Source of the DNA: Rhizobium sp.
GTDB lineage: Bacteria; Pseudomonadota; Alphaproteobacteria; Rhizobiales; Rhizobiaceae
DNA length: 64,000 nucleotides
NCBI GenBank assembly: GCA_019739215.1
Contig: JAHHDR010000020.1
Coordinates: 96,609-160,608, forward strand
Direction of reading: 5' to 3'
Shown here: positions 29,171 through 37,870 of the stretch, piece after piece
Layout of the letters: each line of letters begins with the position of its first letter
How positions within the stretch are numbered: the first letter of the stretch is position 1
Translations under genes and position numbers: made by a program
Notes under the pieces: model-generated
What the model saw: the letters and a program-made list of their open reading frames with translations, nothing else
Database searches by the model: none
Told to the model about the DNA's origin: nothing

Positions 29171-29612
29171 GGCTGACCTGCCCCTGACCTTTCATCCGGC
29201 TGCGATTAGAGCCTCGGCTGTTTTGGATACGCCAAAATGGCGCGGTGTAAGCAACCGGCGCAAACGCGAAGCTTTCATCTTGCGCAGCGTTGGAGCCGGT
29301 TGCGGTGATGATCCCGGCATAGCCTGCCGGGGTCTAGTATCCGAGCGATGAGTGCGGCCGGAAATGGTTATAATCCTCAGCCCATTCGGCGATGGCGCTT
29401 CGGGCATGATCGAGGCCGAAGAACAGGCTTTCGTTGAGCAACTCGTCGCGCATGCGCCCGTTGAAGCTCTCGACATAGCCGTTCTGCATTGGCTTTCCCG
29501 GCGCGATGTAGTGCCATTCGACCTTGTGATCCTTGGACCAGGCCAGGATCGCATTCGACGTGAGCTCGGTGCCATTGTCGGAGACGATCATGCCAGGCTC
29601 AACTATGGAGCA
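29171..29612 (-). mobile_element. IS3-family transposase remnant (OrfB 3' part)
   Basis: The minus strand encodes the end of an IS3-family DDE integrase: [12 protein letters not shown] (second catalytic Asp region), [20 protein letters not shown] (catalytic Glu) and FRPHSSLGY. After SSLGY a TAG at about 29336-29334 replaces the usual Gln codon; the frame beyond it still encodes the normal tail (TPAGYAGIIT, FWRIQNSRGSN). The right-hand end near 29171 (TGACCTGCCCC) resembles an IS3 terminal repeat. The 5' part of the element beyond about 29612 is missing, so it cannot move by itself. Confidence 0.75.
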
Positions 29613-29682
29613 AACGGTTGAGATTTCTTCCAGAAGAAGTGTCCGGACGGTAGACCAGGGCTTCCGATCTAGGTGTTTGCCC

Positions 29683-29952
29683 TCAACGGGAGGCTTCCGC
29701 CTCCTGCCAGGATCTTAAAACGGAAACCGTTATCCCTTGTGCCGCGTAGGCGGATGCTAGGTTTTCAATGCGTTCAACGACGGAGTTTTCAGCGCGGTCT
29801 CTTGAGACGTACACGGATATCGAAGGACCCCCGGGATGACCAACTCCACCTCCGATGCCAGAAACGATGCCGCTACCGAGTTCTCTATCGATCGTATCTC
29901 GAAGTTCCTTGACGGCCTTGCCCACCTTATCCAAAACCTCATCGGCTACCAT
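29683..29952 (-). CDS. Small hypothetical protein
   Basis: An 89-residue protein from ATG 29952: [20 protein letters not shown] at the N-terminus, then [20 protein letters not shown] and an alpha/beta-like C-terminal part. The open frame extends upstream to 30204, but that part overlaps the tRNA-Thr gene and is rejected. No family is recognised. It sits between the IS3 remnant and tRNA-Thr, so it may belong to the island edge. Confidence 0.5.
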   Translation of the reverse strand: MVADEVLDKVGKAVKELRDTIDRELGSGIVSGIGGGVGHPGGPSISVYVSRDRAENSVVERIENLASAYAAQGITVSVLRSWQEAEASR

Positions 29953-30143
29953 TTCATTCCCCGCTTGCTGGCAAAGGCGCCCGTAGCATGTTCTATGTTG
30001 CGTATCATGTCGCATGGAATCGCCGCTGTCACGTGGGAACCCGCGCAAATCTCGGGAACTCAGTTGCAACATGGTGCACCACGCGATGTGAGGAAATCCG
30101 CTCACATCTATCGCGCAAAGAGGTGCGTATCTCGAGGAAAATT

Positions 30144-30219
<76 letters not shown>

Positions 30220-30229
30220 AGCGGGGGAG

Positions 30230-30257
30230 GCATTACCATATTCTGCCGGGGGTTCAA
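30230..30257 (-). promoter_or_regulatory. Possible promoter of tRNA-Thr
   Basis: TTGAAC (30257-30252) and TAATGC (30235-30230) on the minus strand are 16 bases apart and would start transcription a few bases before the tRNA 5' end at 30219. Confidence 0.4.
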
Positions 30258-30341
30258 GCGAAAAAGCGCCTATCGCTCAATCCGGATCGGGCTGAAGCGA
30301 TGGCCGGCGCCGCTGTGGCGCCGGTTAAGCCGACCTGCGAG

Positions 30342-31262
30342 TCAGAGAATCGACTGGATGTAGCTCTCGATCGCGCTGGAATAGCTCGTGGATACACCGA
30401 CCCGGCTGTTGACCTGCCAGGGATCGACGTCCTGCGGCGACACGGTAACGCTGGCGCCCAGTCCGTCGGCCGTCTGCTTGAAGGCATTGGCCTTGGAGCA
30501 GGTGTTCTCCTGGCTCTGGGTCGAGCATACGACGAGGATCGGCACGGCCGATTCATGGACGAGATGGGTCGGCGACGAGTCCTCCCAGAACTCTAGATTG
30601 CTGCCGAAAGCCGTGTCGTAGATGTTGTTGTGGGCGGTCGACATCAGGCTCGGTACGTTCAGCGCCGCCGTTTCCAGCACCACGGCGCCGGCCCAGACCG
30701 TCGCGCCCTGGTCCGACGCCAGCGAGGGATTGGATGACAGCAGGGCGGCGAGATGGCCACCGGCGCCGGCACCCATCAGCACGATCTTGGCCTTGTCGCC
30801 GCCCCATTTGCCGGCGTTGGTCTGGATGTTGGCGATGCCGCGCGCAATGTCCGCCGCCTGGATCAGCGGATCCGATTGCGGCAACAGGCGATAGTTGAGC
30901 GATACGAAGATGAAGCCGCGGGCAACGAAGTAGCCGGCCTTGGCTTCGGCGACATGATCGTCCTGCTTGTCGCCGCTCGTCCAGGCGCCGCCATGGACCA
31001 TGACGATGACGGGCGCGTTCGACGGATTGGCTGGAAGATAGACGTCATATTTCTGTGCCGGATCGAGGCCATAGGGGACATCGACGTTGACGGTTGCCTC
31101 GCCGACGTTCGAATAGCTCGACCGGAAGCCGTTGGTCAGCGGTTCCGAATTGAAGTCCTCGAGGGGATTGGTGCCAGCATGAGACATTCCGCTCGCCGTC
31201 GCCACGAGGAGCACAGCGCCAGCCGCGGCGCGGCGCAGTCGCGAGAGAGACAATGAAGCCAT
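30342..31262 (-). CDS. Exported alpha/beta-hydrolase-fold protein lacking the nucleophile serine
   Basis: A 306-residue protein with a signal peptide (AAAGAVLLVATASGMSHA) from ATG 31262. The fold is that of esterase/lipase-like alpha/beta hydrolases: oxyanion HGGAW at 90-94, GFIFVSLNYRL, then the nucleophile elbow. The elbow reads GAGAGGH at 164-170 where active enzymes have GHSAG, so the Ser is Gly166. The usual acid (R-x-D after VVCST) and final His region (DPWQVNSRVG) also look replaced. It is probably a pseudoenzyme or binding protein. Divergent from the next gene, 107 bases apart. Confidence 0.75.
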   Translation of the reverse strand: MASLSLSRLRRAAAGAVLLVATASGMSHAGTNPLEDFNSEPLTNGFRSSYSNVGEATVNVDVPYGLDPAQKYDVYLPANPSNAPVIVMVHGGAWTSGDKQDDHVAEAKAGYFVARGFIFVSLNYRLLPQSDPLIQAADIARGIANIQTNAGKWGGDKAKIVLMGAGAGGHLAALLSSNPSLASDQGATVWAGAVVLETAALNVPSLMSTAHNNIYDTAFGSNLEFWEDSSPTHLVHESAVPILVVCSTQSQENTCSKANAFKQTADGLGASVTVSPQDVDPWQVNSRVGVSTSYSSAIESYIQSIL

Positions 31263-31369
31263 GTTCAGACCTTCCGGGTTGCGATAATCCTGAAAATGAA
31301 CATGTTGGTCATCACGCGCAACGTCGACATCGATCGATGGTTGCGCGGGAGTTTCAGGGGAGTGACGGG

Positions 31370-32428
31370 ATGATGAATCTGTATCGATATGGGACGGTTT
31401 CCAACCGCCGGACGGCTGTGCGACCTGCGTTGCGCGCCGCTGCGCTCGCAGTGGCGGTGGCCGCAACCGTGATTCTGGCGATGCCGGCCATGGCCCAGGA
31501 GCAAGAGCCGGAAGAAAATCAGGCCTTTCCGCTGACATGCGAGGACGGCACCAAACTCACGGCGCTTTTCACGGACGACGACGTGACGGTGACGCTGGCC
31601 GATGGTGCAGCCGTCAAGCTGCCGTTCAAGACCGACGATCCCTTCGCGCTGTTTACCGATGGAAAGCACCAGTTGGTGGAAAAAGGCGACGTGCTGGAAT
31701 GGACGGTGGGCAAGAAGGCGCCGACGATCTGCTCGCCGGAAGACGGAGATGTCGAAACGCCGTTTGACGAACCCGTCGCCATCGACAATGTCGACCTGCC
31801 GCCCAACAAGGGCAATCCGGATGCCAGGCCGTCGGTCAACTGCTACCGTTATAAGGGCTTCATGGTGAAGGAGGTCGATCTCGGTGAAGTCGGCGCCGAA
31901 AAACTCGCGGTCCTGCCGGAAGACGCCAAATGCGTGCGCGACGATCCGGCCGAAAAGAAGGTCGAGTCTCCGATCGCGGGCTACTTCCTCGGCGTCAAGG
32001 GGGCGCTGGCCTTCTTCCAGGCCCCCGATGGGTCCAATGGCGGCCTGCCCTTTGTCGTGATCGACACGAAGACGATGGCGACGCTTTTCGACGACAGTTT
32101 CGAAGGCGCCGATTTCGAGAAGATCGAGACTGACGGCGGCAATCTCGTGATCGATTATGTCAGGGCGTTTTCAGCCGATTGCTCGCTCTATCTCGACGGC
32201 CAGGCCTGCGCCGACAAGATCCGGAAGGAGACGGGTCTCGGCGATATCGCGAAACTGCCGGATTGCGGTGCGTCCTACGATGCGGAAAAGAAGCGCACCC
32301 CCGACTATGCCAAGGAGATCGAGCAACTCCCGAGCGTGATTTCCTACCCGGTGACGCTGACATTCGACGGGACGTCCGCGACCTATGCACCGCGGGCGGG
32401 CGAGACGTCCTGCAGGGTGCCGGACTGA
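31370..32428 (+). CDS. Exported hypothetical protein
   Basis: A 352-residue protein with a clear signal peptide (Ala/Val-rich, ending AMPAMAQEQ). ATG 31370 follows AGGGGAG at good spacing; the open frame upstream is not needed. The mature part is acidic with several cysteines (LTCEDG, TICSPED, VNCYRYKG, AKCVRDD, ADCSLY, QACAD, PDCGASY, TSCRVPD), suggesting disulfides in the periplasm. I know no function for it. The stop is followed after 65 bases by another small secreted protein on the same strand. Confidence 0.7.
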   Translation: MMNLYRYGTVSNRRTAVRPALRAAALAVAVAATVILAMPAMAQEQEPEENQAFPLTCEDGTKLTALFTDDDVTVTLADGAAVKLPFKTDDPFALFTDGKHQLVEKGDVLEWTVGKKAPTICSPEDGDVETPFDEPVAIDNVDLPPNKGNPDARPSVNCYRYKGFMVKEVDLGEVGAEKLAVLPEDAKCVRDDPAEKKVESPIAGYFLGVKGALAFFQAPDGSNGGLPFVVIDTKTMATLFDDSFEGADFEKIETDGGNLVIDYVRAFSADCSLYLDGQACADKIRKETGLGDIAKLPDCGASYDAEKKRTPDYAKEIEQLPSVISYPVTLTFDGTSATYAPRAGETSCRVPD

Positions 32429-32493
32429 GCCAGCGTTTTGACGGTGTCGCCGGGCTGGTGTAGTCTGGCGGCATCGGCAAGGGAGCATCGGAC

Positions 32494-32742
32494 ATGCGCC
32501 TTGGAATTTTCATGCCTGGCCTGGCGATGGTGCTGCTGCCCGCCATCGCTGACGCCCACAATTGCAAGTGCCGCAATCGGGGAACGATGTTCGAGCTTGG
32601 CGAGACATCCTGTCTCCGGGTCGATGGCAGGAACTATCTCGCGCGTTGCGAGATGCGGCTCAACGTTTCATCATGGATCGAGGTCGACGACGCATGCCCG
32701 GTGACGCAAAATACGCGCACCGGGACGCAGTCTGTTCACTGA
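32494..32742 (+). CDS. Small secreted Cys-containing protein
   Basis: An 82-residue protein with a signal peptide (LGIFMPGLAMVLLPAIADAH) and about 60 mature residues with five cysteines (HNCKCRNRG, TSCLR, RCEMR, DACPV). AAGGGAG stands upstream of ATG 32494. The family is unknown to me. It converges on rlmB. Confidence 0.6.
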   Translation: MRLGIFMPGLAMVLLPAIADAHNCKCRNRGTMFELGETSCLRVDGRNYLARCEMRLNVSSWIEVDDACPVTQNTRTGTQSVH

Positions 32743-32786
32743 TTACCCGGCCAGTGATCACATGGTCACGATTGCCTGGTCACTGA

Positions 32787-33659
32787 TTACCGGGCAAGAA
32801 AGTTTCGCGCCGCGTAGAGCGAGATCGCCGCGGCATTCGACACGTTGAGCGACTTGATCGCGCCGGGCATCTCGAGGCGGGCGAGGGCGTCGCAGGTGGC
32901 GCGCGTCTTCTGCCTGAGTCCCTTGCCCTCGGCACCCAGCACCAGCGCGATCTTGCCGGAGGAGAACGTCCCCTCGAGCGGCGCGGGGCCTTCCGAATCG
33001 AGCCCGATCGTCTGGAAGCCGAGTGACTTCAGTTCATCGATCGCATCGGCCAAATTGGTGATCTGGACATAGGGAATCATTTCGAGCGCACCGGAGGCCG
33101 ATTTGGCCATCACGCCCGATTCGGTGGGGGAATGGCGCTCCGTGGTGATCACGGCGCCGGCGTCGAAGGCGACGGCGGACCGCATGATCGCGCCGACATT
33201 GTGGGGATCGGTAACCTGGTCCAGCACGAGAAGCAGCGGCCGGTCCTTGAGCGAATCGAGCTTGCGGACCGGGAGAGGGCGGGCCTCGAGCAGCACGCCC
33301 TGGTGAATGGCGTCGGGGCCGGTGAGCTTGTCGATGTCCTGCGGCGCCACCATTTCGATGGGCAGCCTAGCGATCCTGGCGTCGTCGAGTTCGAGCCGTG
33401 CCAGCGCGTTGCGCGTCACGCTGAGCTTGAGCAGCTTGCGCTCGGGGTTTTCGATTGCCGCCTTGACGGTGTGTATGCCGTAGAGCCAGACGGTCTCGGC
33501 AGGAAGCTGCGGGGCCTTCCAGGGCGCCTTCGCCCTGGCGCTCCCCGGCGGCTGCGCCGGCAGGTCGCCGCGTTCGCGCTTCTGGTCGCGGTGGGCGCGA
33601 CGCAGGTTGGCATAATGGGTGTCCTTGGCCGTGTGGCCGTCCTTCGGATCCTTGGTCAT
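32787..33659 (-). CDS. rlmB: RlmB: 23S rRNA (guanosine-2'-O-)-methyltransferase
   Basis: A SPOUT-family enzyme methylating G2251 of 23S rRNA, using SAM. The N-terminal part holds a basic tail and the substrate-binding domain from VWLYGIHTVKAAIENPER. The knotted C-terminal domain has LVLDQVTDPHNVGAIMRSA (motif 1), LVLGAEGKGLR (motif 2) and SLNVSNAAAISLYA (motif 3). The 290-residue length is usual for alphaproteobacteria. It sits just upstream of tRNA-Tyr/tRNA-Gly on the opposite strand, a common rhizobial arrangement. Confidence 0.92.
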   Translation of the reverse strand: MTKDPKDGHTAKDTHYANLRRAHRDQKRERGDLPAQPPGSARAKAPWKAPQLPAETVWLYGIHTVKAAIENPERKLLKLSVTRNALARLELDDARIARLPIEMVAPQDIDKLTGPDAIHQGVLLEARPLPVRKLDSLKDRPLLLVLDQVTDPHNVGAIMRSAVAFDAGAVITTERHSPTESGVMAKSASGALEMIPYVQITNLADAIDELKSLGFQTIGLDSEGPAPLEGTFSSGKIALVLGAEGKGLRQKTRATCDALARLEMPGAIKSLNVSNAAAISLYAARNFLAR

Positions 33660-33736
33660 CGCCCATCCATAGACTGACCGCGGGTCGCGGTCATCTAGCT
33701 GCGTTGAAATTATGCGAAAATTTTTGCCGCTTCGTG

Positions 33737-33765
33737 TTGACAGGATGCGGATGGCTCTGCATATA
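33737..33765 (+). promoter_or_regulatory. Promoter of the tRNA-Tyr/tRNA-Gly operon
   Basis: TTGACA (33737-33742) and CATATA (33760-33765) are 17 bases apart, about 67 bases before tRNA-Tyr. The exact -35 match fits a stable-RNA promoter. Confidence 0.65.
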
Positions 33766-33832
33766 CCCGCTCCAGATCAAGGGGCGTCGCCCCGCGGTCT
33801 GAATGCTTGGTCGCTTGATCCGGACGATAACT

Positions 33833-33917
33833 GGAGAGATGCCCGAGTGGTTAAAGGGGACGGACTGTAAATCCGTTGGCTCAGCCTACGTTGGTTCAAA
33901 TCCAACTCTCTCCACCA
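33833..33917 (+). tRNA. tRNA-Tyr (anticodon GTA)
   Basis: Acceptor GGAGAGA/TCTCTCC, anticodon arm GGACTGTAAATCC (GTA), a long variable arm as in class II tRNAs, T-loop GGTTCAAATCC, and an encoded CCA at 33915-33917. Confidence 0.95.
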
Positions 33918-33943
33918 TTCGTCCTACGATCGATCAAGGCAAG

Positions 33944-34017
33944 GCGGGTATAGCTCAATGGTAGAGCAGCAGCCTTCCAAGCTGAATACACGGGTTCGAT
34001 TCCCGTTACCCGCTCCA
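33944..34017 (+). tRNA. tRNA-Gly (anticodon TCC)
   Basis: Acceptor GCGGGTA/TACCCGC, D-arm AGCTCAATGGTAGAGC, anticodon loop CTTCCAA (TCC), T-loop GGTTCGATTCC, CCA encoded at 34015-34017. It lies 26 bases after tRNA-Tyr, so probably one transcript. Confidence 0.95.
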
Positions 34018-34173
34018 GCTTTCCTGTGTGACATGCAATGACTGGACTGCCGATCATGTGACGCGGCGACGTGCGGACGTCTGGCGCGGTTGCTTTCGGC
34101 GAGCGGAAATCCTATCTCGGACGGGACTATGTTTCCGACCGCCAGACCGACCGAACGCCAGACCGAGGATGCC

Positions 34174-35061
34174 ATGAACCGCAACCTGTCCATCCTGCAG
34201 CGGGCAACAGCCGCCGACCTGCAGCTCGACCCTTTTCCGCATGTGGTGATCGCCAACGCTTTGCCCGACGACCTCTATGCCGAGCTGGAGGCAAGCTTCC
34301 CGTCGCCGCAGTCCATGGGCATCGATCCGAGCCGCAACAACCATCGCTGGAACTATGCCTCGCGCAAGATAAGGCGCAATTCGAAGCTGCCGCAGATCTG
34401 GCGTGACTTCATTGCCTATCATGCATCGGAGGCGTTCTACCGCGACATCGTCGGCCTCTTCCACGAGGGCATCCACGCACTCTATCCGGAGCGCTTTTCC
34501 GATCGCGACAGCCTGGAAAGCCTGCGCGTCGGCGTTCGCAAGCATGACACGTTCGCCAAGAAGGACGTGCTGATGGATGCGATGATCTCGGGCAACACGC
34601 CCGTGATCGAAGCGTCCTCGGTGCGATCGAGCCATCTCGATTCCGGCGACAAGCTGTTCTCCGGGCTCTTCTACATGCGGCCCCCGACCTATGACGCGGT
34701 CGGTGGCGATCTGACGATCAGCCGCTACAACAGGGAACTCGCCGGCCGGCCCGAGCGGCATCTCAAGTTCAAGGGCGCCTATATCGAGGACGACAATCTC
34801 GAGGTCGTCCGCACGGTGACCTATGACCGCAACCTGGCGGTTCTGTTCATCAATTCGCTCGATTCGGTCCATGGCGTGACCGTGCGCCAGCCCAGCCCGC
34901 ACAGCCGGCTTTTCGTCAATCTCGTCGGCGAGATCGATCCGCCGCTCTATGAACTCGAGGACAGCGGCAAGCCTGCACATTACCTGCCGGCCGACCAGCC
35001 GAGGACGCCCATCGGGCTGACCGACCGGATCGTGCCGATGATGCGGCGCATGTTCGGATGA
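34174..35061 (+). CDS. 2-oxoglutarate/Fe(II) oxygenase-like protein
   Basis: A 295-residue protein of the double-stranded beta-helix oxygenase type. Candidate iron ligands are the H-x-D in SSHLDSGDKLFSGLFYM and the His in SVHGVTVRQ, with an Arg (SRLFVNL) that would bind 2-oxoglutarate. Start ATG 34174 has GAGG at good spacing; the longer frame from 34090 runs through the tRNA downstream region. The next gene, an NAD-dependent epimerase, follows after 60 bases on the same strand, which hints at sugar or polysaccharide modification. Substrate unknown. Confidence 0.65.
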   Translation: MNRNLSILQRATAADLQLDPFPHVVIANALPDDLYAELEASFPSPQSMGIDPSRNNHRWNYASRKIRRNSKLPQIWRDFIAYHASEAFYRDIVGLFHEGIHALYPERFSDRDSLESLRVGVRKHDTFAKKDVLMDAMISGNTPVIEASSVRSSHLDSGDKLFSGLFYMRPPTYDAVGGDLTISRYNRELAGRPERHLKFKGAYIEDDNLEVVRTVTYDRNLAVLFINSLDSVHGVTVRQPSPHSRLFVNLVGEIDPPLYELEDSGKPAHYLPADQPRTPIGLTDRIVPMMRRMFG

Positions 35062-35121
35062 TCCTCCGCTTGCTGCCGCGAAAAAATATGACTAATCCGG
35101 TGCGGCAATGAGGAGAGTGAA

Positions 35122-36015
35122 ATGAAAAAGCGGATATTCTTCACCGGCGGTTCCGGCAAGGCCGGTCGACATGCCGTGCCGTGGCTGGTCAATGCCGGTT
35201 ACGAGGTGCACAATATCGATCTGGTTCCTCTGGATTCTCCCGGCGTGACCAATCTCCAGGCGGATATCTGCGATGCCGGGCAGGTCTTCAACGCGATGAG
35301 CATGCATCGCGATTTTCCCGACCTCGAGCATGGCAAGGGCCCGCAACCCTTCGACGCGGTCGTGCATTTCGCCGCCGTGCCGCGCATCCTGATCAAGCCT
35401 GACAACGAGACCTACCGCATCAACGTGATTGGCACCTACAACGTCATCGAGGCGGCGGTGAAACTGGGCGTCCGCAAGATCATTATTGCCTCGTCCGAGA
35501 CGACCTACGGCGTCTGCTTTGCCGAGGGGCATCGTGATTTCCACCAGTTCCCGCTGGAGGAGGACTACGATGTCAACCCGATGGACTCCTACGGCCTGTC
35601 GAAGGTGGTCAACGAAAAGACCGCGCGCGCCTTTGCCGAGCGCTCCGGCGCGGATATCTACGCGCTCAGGATCGGCAACGTCATCGAACCGCACGAGTAC
35701 GAGCAGTTTCCGACCTTCTTCACCAATCCCGAGATGCGCAAGCGCATTGCGTGGTCCTATATCGACGCGCGCGACCTCGGCCAGATCGTGCATCTGTCCA
35801 TCGAGAAGGATGGGCTCGGCTATCAGGTGTTCAATGCGGTGAACGACACCGTGTCGGCCAACACGCCGAGCCGCGAGCTCGCGGCTCGCTACTATCCCAA
35901 CGTGCCGTTCCGGCGCGAGATCGGCGAATACGAAAGCCTGTTGTCGAACCGCAAGATCAAGGATGTGCTCGGGTTCCGGGAAGAGCATGACTGGCGGAAA
36001 TACGTGAAGGTGTGA
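35122..36015 (+). CDS. NAD(P)-dependent epimerase/dehydratase (extended SDR)
   Basis: A 297-residue extended short-chain dehydrogenase. It has an N-terminal Rossmann motif FTGGSGKAGRHAV, HFAAVPR (dinucleotide contact), SSETTYG (catalytic Ser/Thr), YGLSK (catalytic Tyr-x3-Lys near residue 157) and RIGNVIEPHEY. Such proteins act on nucleotide sugars or related uronates. GAGGAGAG precedes ATG 35122. It is probably co-transcribed with the oxygenase upstream. Confidence 0.8.
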   Translation: MKKRIFFTGGSGKAGRHAVPWLVNAGYEVHNIDLVPLDSPGVTNLQADICDAGQVFNAMSMHRDFPDLEHGKGPQPFDAVVHFAAVPRILIKPDNETYRINVIGTYNVIEAAVKLGVRKIIIASSETTYGVCFAEGHRDFHQFPLEEDYDVNPMDSYGLSKVVNEKTARAFAERSGADIYALRIGNVIEPHEYEQFPTFFTNPEMRKRIAWSYIDARDLGQIVHLSIEKDGLGYQVFNAVNDTVSANTPSRELAARYYPNVPFRREIGEYESLLSNRKIKDVLGFREEHDWRKYVKV

Positions 36016-36032
36016 GCGTTATCCGGGGCGGT

Positions 36033-36416
36033 TCACGCCGCCTCGGCTCCATCGAAGACATTTCGCGCCTGCCGGATGACTTCATGGTTCTTCGCCGCCC
36101 ATTCGACAAGCATGAGGAGCGGCTGGCTGAAAGAGTGCCCCTGTTCGGTCAACCGGTATTCGACGCTCGGCGGCTGCGTCGGATAGACCGTTCGGCTGAC
36201 ATAGCCGTCGCGCTGCAGGTCGCGGAGCGTCTGGGTCAGCATCCGCTGTGAAATGTCGGGAAGACGCCGGCGAAGGGCGCCGAAACGCAAAGGCTCGTCG
36301 ATCAGTTCCAAAAGCAGCAACGACGCCCATTTGCCGCTCACCTGGTCCATGACGTCCCGCACCGGGCAATTGGCGGGCGTGAAGCCCATCCGTTCGAATT
36401 CCTGGATCCGTGACAT
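36033..36416 (-). CDS. HxlR-family winged-helix regulator
   Basis: A 127-residue protein with the HxlR signature: NCPVRDVMDQVSGKWASLLL with the conserved Cys, FGALRRRLPDISQRMLTQTL (recognition helices) and the beta-wing DGYVSRTVYPTQPPSVEY. ATG 36416 has AAGGAAAG upstream; the 30 extra codons of the open frame are rejected. It is divergent from an NAD(P)-binding oxidoreductase that it most likely controls; many HxlR proteins sense quinones or aldehydes through the N-terminal Cys. Confidence 0.88.
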   Translation of the reverse strand: MSRIQEFERMGFTPANCPVRDVMDQVSGKWASLLLLELIDEPLRFGALRRRLPDISQRMLTQTLRDLQRDGYVSRTVYPTQPPSVEYRLTEQGHSFSQPLLMLVEWAAKNHEVIRQARNVFDGAEAA

Positions 36417-36523
36417 CTTCACTTTCCTTCTTTGCCTGCCAGCCGGTCGGTTCCCTTGAGGTAACCAGGCTACGAAAAAACTGCCGTCTTTACAGCTGCA
36501 ATTCAATCTCTAGATAAGAGCTA

Positions 36524-36538
36524 GTCTCATTTCGAGAC
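36524..36538. promoter_or_regulatory. Candidate HxlR operator
   Basis: GTCTC-ATTTC-GAGAC is a perfect 5-5-5 inverted repeat in the divergent region between the hxlR-type gene and the oxidoreductase. A nearby CTCTAGATAAGAG (36508-36520) is a weaker one. Both sit where a repressor would block either promoter. Confidence 0.5.
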
Positions 36539-36601
36539 CATACAGCTTTGCAATCACACCGGCAAGGCGACAAAGCCTTGCGTCTGGAAAGGAATATCCC
36601 C

Positions 36602-37486
36602 ATGGCATCGAAACTCCTCGTCACCGGAGCGTCTGGCAAACTCGGCCAACTCGTTCTCGACGCATTGCTCGCGCGCGGCGTCAACGCTGCGGACATCGTG
36701 GCGACAACGCGTGACCCGGCCCGGCTTGCCACCTATGCCGCACAGGGCATCGAAGTCCGGAAAGCAGACTTCGACGATGCTGAAGCGACCCGGAAGGCCT
36801 TCGAGGGCAGCGATCGCGTCGCGCTGATTTCGACCGACGCGCTGGACGACAAAGGCACCCGCCAGAAGCAACATCTTGCGGCTGTCGCCGCCGCCAAGGC
36901 GGCCGGGGTAAAGCATATCGTCTACACCTCGCTTCCGGACGCCGAGCACTCGAAGGTGATTTTCGCGCCCGACCACCTCAATACCGAGACTGCGATCAAG
37001 GGCTCGGGCATGTCCTACACGCTGTTGCGCAACACGTGGTACCAGGAAAACATGTTCATGAACCTGCCGCAGGTTCTAAAGAGCGGACAATGGTACAGCT
37101 CCGCCGGCAATGGCGGCATAGCCCATGTGGCGCGCGCCGATTGTGCGGAGGCGATCGCCGCGGCTCTGGCCTCCGGGACGACCGACAACGCGACCTACAC
37201 GCTGACCGGACCAGAACTTCGCACGACCGATGAGATCGCCGCGCTTGCCAGCGAAATTACCGGACGTCCTATCCAGGTCGTGCACCTGAGCGATGACCAA
37301 CTTGCGGGCGGGATGAAGGCGGCCGGCGTTCCGGATTTCCTCATCCCGACGCTTGTCAGCTTCGACACCGCGACAAGGGAAGGGCATCTCGGCGCCCTGA
37401 CGTCGGATGTCGAGACACTGACGGGCAGAAAGCCAAGAACGCTCCGCGCCTTCCTTGTCGAAAGCAAGGATGCATTGCTCGCCTGA
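36602..37486 (+). CDS. NmrA/QorB-like NAD(P)-binding oxidoreductase
   Basis: A 294-residue atypical SDR from ATG 36602 with LLVTGASGKLGQLVLDALL at the N-terminus (GASGxLG nucleotide loop), DFDDAEATRKAF, VKHIVYTSLPDAEHS and YTLLRNTWYQENMF, all typical of QorB-type NAD(P)H:quinone oxidoreductases. Divergent from the HxlR regulator, an arrangement usual for quinone or electrophile-induced reductases. Confidence 0.82.
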   Translation: MASKLLVTGASGKLGQLVLDALLARGVNAADIVATTRDPARLATYAAQGIEVRKADFDDAEATRKAFEGSDRVALISTDALDDKGTRQKQHLAAVAAAKAAGVKHIVYTSLPDAEHSKVIFAPDHLNTETAIKGSGMSYTLLRNTWYQENMFMNLPQVLKSGQWYSSAGNGGIAHVARADCAEAIAAALASGTTDNATYTLTGPELRTTDEIAALASEITGRPIQVVHLSDDQLAGGMKAAGVPDFLIPTLVSFDTATREGHLGALTSDVETLTGRKPRTLRAFLVESKDALLA

Positions 37487-37512
37487 ACCCTGCGAGCGAG
37501 ACTGCGGCCGGC

Positions 37513-37743
37513 TCAGCCGTTTCGCTGGCAATCGACGATGTAGCAGCTATCGTAGGTCCGGGCGTTGCATTCGGCCAGCGCCCGGCGGCGGGCGTCCCGC
37601 CGGTTTGAAAACCCGTAGCTGTAGCCATAGGTGCCGTCGTCGGCCTGTGCCTGGCATGACCATGCGAATGCTTGCGGCATGCTTGCTGCAAGCGTTCCGC
37701 AAACAACAAGGGCGGTAAGGGCCAGTCTGGAACGGGTCTTCAT
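37513..37743 (-). CDS. Small secreted DUF4189-like protein
   Basis: A 76-residue precursor with signal peptide (LALTALVVCGTLAASMPQAF then AWSC). The mature part has YGYSYGFSNRRDARRRALAE followed by CNARTYDSCYIVDC, reminiscent of DUF4189 proteins with paired cysteines. ATG 37743 has GGGAG upstream. Function unknown. Confidence 0.6.
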   Translation of the reverse strand: MKTRSRLALTALVVCGTLAASMPQAFAWSCQAQADDGTYGYSYGFSNRRDARRRALAECNARTYDSCYIVDCQRNG

Positions 37744-37870
37744 CTGATGTTCTCCCTGCGCAAGACGAAGCGAAGCCACACGTCGTTTCCTCGCGGCGTT
37801 CACTCTACTTCGTTTATTTGGTTTTGGCAGGGCTATTTCTGGGTGTTCCGAATTTTCTACGGCAAGTTGC

